Assembly: GCA_938075155.1 (NCBI GenBank)
Contig: CALJGL010000014.1
Coordinates: 1-42,820 of the forward strand
Reading direction: 5' to 3'
From: UBA12191 sp009937185
GTDB lineage: Bacteria > Planctomycetota > UBA8108 > UBA1146
DNA length: 42,820 bases
The position numbers were made by a program, and so were the translations under genes. The notes beneath the pieces were generated by a model that was given only the letters and a program-made list of their open reading frames with translations, had not been told where the DNA came from and made no database searches. Within the stretch, counting starts at the first letter, position 1, and the number at the start of each line of letters is the position of its first letter. Positions 39,215-42,820 of the stretch are shown one piece after another.

Positions 39215-42200
39215 ATGAGGAAGTCTTTACCCAATATTGGAGTAGAGTGGAGTTTCCGCTCACTTTTATTTTTTGGACTAGCGTTAATTTGTTTTTCAGC
39301 ACCATTCGTGACCGGAATACCACAAGTTGACGAATCTGGTTTAGTACCTTTAGTGATCTCTGAAGAGCTACTGCCACCTCCAGTAGGAATGCATGCCATG
39401 ATGGATGGTGCTCTGGAAGGGCCTACGGGAATTCCTGCAGATCATTCGATCTTGGTGCTCAACAACACCATTCCTGAAGATAACCTGATCGAAGGTCGTA
39501 TTTTTGACCTTCCTACAGGGGGCTTACCCAGTCCACTCTTTGGTGCTGCGGAATTTAATCAACAAATGTTACGTTTCGAAGAATTCGGAACGTTGGAAAA
39601 TCAAGTGGGTTTGAACCCCATGCCTTTCCCCGGAACTGTCGAGGCTAATGCCTTGATGGGCGGGGGTCTCGATGTCGACGGACTACCGATTCCTGCTCCA
39701 GAGCTCACCGCTCTGGATTGCCCAGACGGTGCACAAGTCGAAATGTTCCTGGATCAACCTTTGACTGCCGAGGCGACACGTCTCTGTAATGATCTCAATC
39801 AAAATCCATGGAAAAACCGCATCGAAAACTATCTGGGGAGACCGACGACGAACCTTCCTATCGAAGGACGCCCCCCTGGAGAAGGTTGGTCTCACCAACG
39901 TTGGGCCGAATTTCCTCCACAGAGGATTTTCCAGTCGATGATCACCGGAGCCCGTACAAACTTGGGATTTAGAGGATCGATGCAAGACCATGGCTATGAC
40001 CATAGTCTCACAGGTGACGACTGCGAGTTTGGTCCAGGTGGCCTGTACTACACGACCTATGATGATCCAGACGGTCTCGGCCTGAGCGCTGGAACAACAA
40101 ACGGTTTGGCTGTGAAATTCCATCCTTCGATGCCGCAACAATCCCCTGAAGCCTTGTGGACCTTCGACGGAACTTTCCCACCCAAGTTACTGAAAGTTCG
40201 ATACGGAGAGCCCGTTTTGATGCGCCTATGGAATGGACTACCACTCGACCCCGCTTCAAACCGCGGATTCGGGTTACACACCATCTCCATTCACGAACAT
40301 AACGGTCATAATCCCGCAGAGAGTGACGGATACACCAACTCCTTCTTCTTCCCAGGACAGTATTTCGACTACCGTTGGCCTGTCATTCTTGCCGGTCACG
40401 ATACGATTAATACTGACGCTTCGGATCCACGAGCAGGAATGCCCGACGGCAACGGTGGAATCATCAATATTCCAGGTGACTGGCGCGAAACGATGAGTAC
40501 TCACTGGTTCCATGACCATATGCTCGATTTCACAGCTCAAAATGTCTACAAGGGCGTGGCTGCGATGATGAACTATTACAGTTCTCTCGATCGCGGAAAC
40601 GAAGCACTGGAAGATGGCATCAATCTTCGCTTTCCCAGTGGATCTTCATTGGACTGGGGAAATCGCGATTATGACATCAACCTCGTGATCGCTGACAAAG
40701 CTTGGGACCAAGAGGGTCAGCTTTGGTTTAATCCGTTCAACTCGGACGGATTCATGGGAGACCAGCTCCTCACGAATTGGCAGTACAAGCCATTCTTTAA
40801 TGTAGCCGCTAGAAAGTATCGTTTCAGAATCCTTAACGGCTCGGTATCTCGTTACCTCAAACTGGCTCTCGTGGATCAGAATAACAACCGAGTACCTTTC
40901 CACATGATTTGCAATGACGGAAATGTCATGGAGCATGCAGTGGCCTTCGACGGCACTCTGGGTACAGAACGCGGAGTTCTTCCGACCCATGCGATTGCTG
41001 AACGTTACGACATAGTGGTCGACTTCTCACAATTCCAACCTGGAGATCGCCTCTACTTTGTGAACCTAATGGAACACGAAGGGGGCAGAAAACCTGAAGG
41101 CCCGATTCCACTGGAAGATGTGCTTTCGGGAGCATACCAATCGACAGTATTGCCCACAGGATACGTCGGTGGAGACCCCTGCGTAGGCAAGTTCCTCGAG
41201 TTCAGAGTTCAAGCCTTCAACGGTGAAGACCTGAGTATGAATCCTCAAGAGTATGTCGCCGGCGGAAAGACGATGATTCCCCTGCCGCGGCCCAATGCAG
41301 AAGAGATTGCAAACGCAACGCACAGGACATTCACGTTCGGGCGAGGCAGCGGCACTGACAATGCACCATGGACGATCAAGACCGATGACGGAGCCGGATT
41401 CACAATGGATCCCCGTCGAGTATCTGCAGCTCCCTCTCTCGGCGATCTGGAAATCTGGACTATCGAAAATGCCGGTAATGGCTGGAGTCATCCGGTGCAT
41501 ATTCACTTTGAAGAGGGCCAAATTCTCTCAAAGGATGGAGAAGCACCTCCAGAGTGGGAAAAATGGGCACGAAAAGACGTCTATCGTATCGGTCCCATGG
41601 AAGACAGTTGCACGACAATGGAGATTGCTCTTCGTTTCCGCGAGTTTGCGGGAAGTTACATGGAGCATTGTCACAACACACAGCATGAAGATCACGCTAT
41701 GCTGCTTCGCTGGGATATCGAAAATCCTGGTCAAGTGAATCTCATGCCCTCTCCACTGCCAACGTGGGAAGGTGTGGAATATGTCGATACTGTTGCTCTT
41801 CCAACTTTCCGTGTTGGAGATGGCGTGGGTACTGTAGATGCGATTCAGGTCCCCGTTGTCGGACCTCCCACAGCCGATGACGACGGTGACGGTATCGCTA
41901 ACGCATGTGATCCTGATCAGACAGGCGGAATGGACTGTGACCTGAATGGTCAAGATGACGCCTGTCAGGTTGACACCGATTTAGACGGGACCATCGACCC
42001 CTGCGACCTTGACGTCGATGGAGATGGGATCCTGAACACTTGCGATATCGACCTGACATTGGGAGCAGACTGCGATCTCGATGGTCAGGACGATAATTGC
42101 CAACTTGATACTGATCTCGATGGCACCATCGACTTCTGCGATACCGATCTCGACGGAGATGGCATCCCGAACGAATGTGACGCTGACCAAACTGCTGGGG

Positions 42201-42820
42201 TTGATTGTGACTTCAATGGTCAAGACGATACTTGCCAGATCGATACCGATTTGGACGGAACCATCGATCCCTGTGACCTAGATATCGACGGAGACGGGAT
42301 TCCCAATACTTGTGATATGGACCTCACGCTGGGAGTTGACTGCGATGCCAACGGTCAAGACGACAGTTGCCAACTTGATACCGATCTCGACGGCACTATT
42401 GACCTCTGTGATAACGACCTCGACGGCGATGGAATCCTCAACGCCTGCGACGTCGATCAGACTGCCGGTGCCGATTGTGACGTCAATGGTCAAGACGATA
42501 GCTGCCAGGTCGACACCGACCTTGACGGCTCCATCGATGCCTGTGACGCCGACCTCGACGGTGACGGAATACTGAACGCCTGCGACGTCGACCAGACTGC
42601 CGGCGCAGACTGTGACGTCAATGGTCAAGATGATAGTTGCCAGGTCGACACTGACCTTGACGGTGCTATAGACGCCTGCGACGACGACCTCGACGGCGAT
42701 GGAATCCTCAACGCCTGCGACGTCGATCAGACTGCCGGTGCCGATTGTGACGTCAATGGTCAAGACGATAGTTGCCAGGTCGACACTGACCTTGACGGCT
42801 CCATCGATGCCTGTGACGCC
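39215..42820 (+). CDS. Secreted multicopper oxidase with C-terminal Asp/Cys repeats (3' end outside window)
   Basis: Open for 1202 codons from ATG 39215 (GGAGGAG 7 nt upstream) to the window edge. The N-terminus is a signal peptide with core SLLFFGLALICFSAP. All four copper loops are present: HEHNGH (360-365), HWFHDH (430-435), HPVHIH (759-764) and HCHNTQH with an axial Met829 (818-829), so types 1, 2 and 3 copper sites should form. The long gap between loops 2 and 3 is common in three-domain enzymes. From residue 888 the protein is a run of 45-residue repeats with three DxDxDG-type calcium motifs and four Cys each. The oxidised substrate (metal, phenol or other) cannot be told. The repeats suggest retention at the cell surface in a calcium-stabilised rod. 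Confidence 0.92.
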   Translation, partial: MRKSLPNIGVEWSFRSLLFFGLALICFSAPFVTGIPQVDESGLVPLVISEELLPPPVGMHAMMDGALEGPTGIPADHSILVLNNTIPEDNLIEGRIFDLPTGGLPSPLFGAAEFNQQMLRFEEFGTLENQVGLNPMPFPGTVEANALMGGGLDVDGLPIPAPELTALDCPDGAQVEMFLDQPLTAEATRLCNDLNQNPWKNRIENYLGRPTTNLPIEGRPPGEGWSHQRWAEFPPQRIFQSMITGARTNLGFRGSMQDHGYDHSLTGDDCEFGPGGLYYTTYDDPDGLGLSAGTTNGLAVKFHPSMPQQSPEALWTFDGTFPPKLLKVRYGEPVLMRLWNGLPLDPASNRGFGLHTISIHEHNGHNPAESDGYTNSFFFPGQYFDYRWPVILAGHDTINTDASDPRAGMPDGNGGIINIPGDWRETMSTHWFHDHMLDFTAQNVYKGVAAMMNYYSSLDRGNEALEDGINLRFPSGSSLDWGNRDYDINLVIADKAWDQEGQLWFNPFNSDGFMGDQLLTNWQYKPFFNVAARKYRFRILNGSVSRYLKLALVDQNNNRVPFHMICNDGNVMEHAVAFDGTLGTERGVLPTHAIAERYDIVVDFSQFQPGDRLYFVNLMEHEGGRKPEGPIPLEDVLSGAYQSTVLPTGYVGGDPCVGKFLEFRVQAFNGEDLSMNPQEYVAGGKTMIPLPRPNAEEIANATHRTFTFGRGSGTDNAPWTIKTDDGAGFTMDPRRVSAAPSLGDLEIWTIENAGNGWSHPVHIHFEEGQILSKDGEAPPEWEKWARKDVYRIGPMEDSCTTMEIALRFREFAGSYMEHCHNTQHEDHAMLLRWDIENPGQVNLMPSPLPTWEGVEYVDTVALPTFRVGDGVGTVDAIQVPVVGPPTADDDGDGIANACDPDQTGGMDCDLNGQDDACQVDTDLDGTIDPCDLDVDGDGILNTCDIDLTLGADCDLDGQDDNCQLDTDLDGTIDFCDTDLDGDGIPNECDADQTAGVDCDFNGQDDTCQIDTDLDGTIDPCDLDIDGDGIPNTCDMDLTLGVDCDANGQDDSCQLDTDLDGTIDLCDNDLDGDGILNACDVDQTAGADCDVNGQDDSCQVDTDLDGSIDACDADLDGDGILNACDVDQTAGADCDVNGQDDSCQVDTDLDGAIDACDDDLDGDGILNACDVDQTAGADCDVNGQDDSCQVDTDLDGSIDACDA
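41876..42820 (+). repeat. Seven 135-bp tandem repeats inside the multicopper oxidase
   Basis: Seven exact 135-bp units (45 codons) fill 41876 to the window end and probably continue. Consensus features are DLDGDGI at the start, CDxDQTAGADCD in the middle, then NGQDDxCQ and DTDLDG near the end; each unit has four Cys and three DxDxDG-like loops. Units 2 and 4 have DLTLG where the others have DQT(A/G)G. Units 5 and 7 differ at only two of 135 bases, while unit 6 is more distant from both, which points to duplication of a two-unit, 270-bp block. Confidence 0.97.

Noticed and set aside
42278..42763. Antisense frame of 161 codons with Val/Ile/Asp repeats
   Set aside because: It is the mirror of the 135-bp coding repeats of the oxidase; openness follows from the codon choice of the sense strand.

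Overview
The window reads as a chromosomal segment of a planctomycete-like (probably Planctomycetota, aquatic) bacterium of roughly 50% GC. The pointers are indirect: a secreted protein with a dockerin-like tail typical of uncultured marine planctomycetes, a von Willebrand A protein with a HEAT-like region, a GspK/PilX-type pseudopilin fused to a LamG fold, and 16S rRNA with unusual bases at common bacterial primer and probe sites. The bacterial EUB338 target differs by one base and does not carry the Planctomycetales (EUB338-II) version, so a deep-branching lineage is likely. I see no phage, IS element, integrase or CRISPR array; nearly all genes look vertically inherited.

Layout. 1-1424: partial secreted VWA protein (minus). 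1703-6217: nucleoside salvage block of uridine phosphorylase (plus), purine nucleoside phosphorylase and CNT nucleoside transporter (minus, overlapping), and a divergent phosphohexomutase-family enzyme that could close the pathway. 6225-9561: three overlapping minus genes, M29 aminopeptidase, dipeptide epimerase and a secreted YHS-like Cys protein. 9752-9828: tRNA-Pro with a strong terminator. 9944-11254: large secreted cohesin-like/IPT/dockerin-like protein. 11378-15979: acyl-CoA block, with a 3-hydroxyacyl-CoA dehydrogenase facing an operon of three enoyl-CoA hydratase paralogues and one MDR oxidoreductase. 16371-22100: complete linked rRNA operon on the minus strand (16S, tRNA-Ile, tRNA-Ala, 23S, 5S) with promoter, two boxA-like sites and a terminator. 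22158-22991: lgt (minus). 23212-28742: plus-strand operon dxr, rseP, ubiA-family gene, purD, with coupled or near-coupled starts. 28816-28920: 15-bp tandem repeats. 28919-34822: a four-gene, fully overlapping minus operon of unknown function headed by the pseudopilin-LamG giant. 34907-36025: recA. 36201-38765: lipoprotein, cupin and MDR dehydrogenase. 39215-42820: a partial multicopper oxidase ending in seven 45-residue, Asp/Cys-rich repeats that run off the window.

The best candidate for an undescribed system is the coupled operon 28919-34822: a 1180-residue pseudopilin-like surface protein with a lectin-type fold, two tandem paralogous secreted proteins, and a small hydrophilic protein whose stop codon sits in a 15-bp tandem repeat. 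The second is the multicopper oxidase fused to a growing array of calcium-type repeats.
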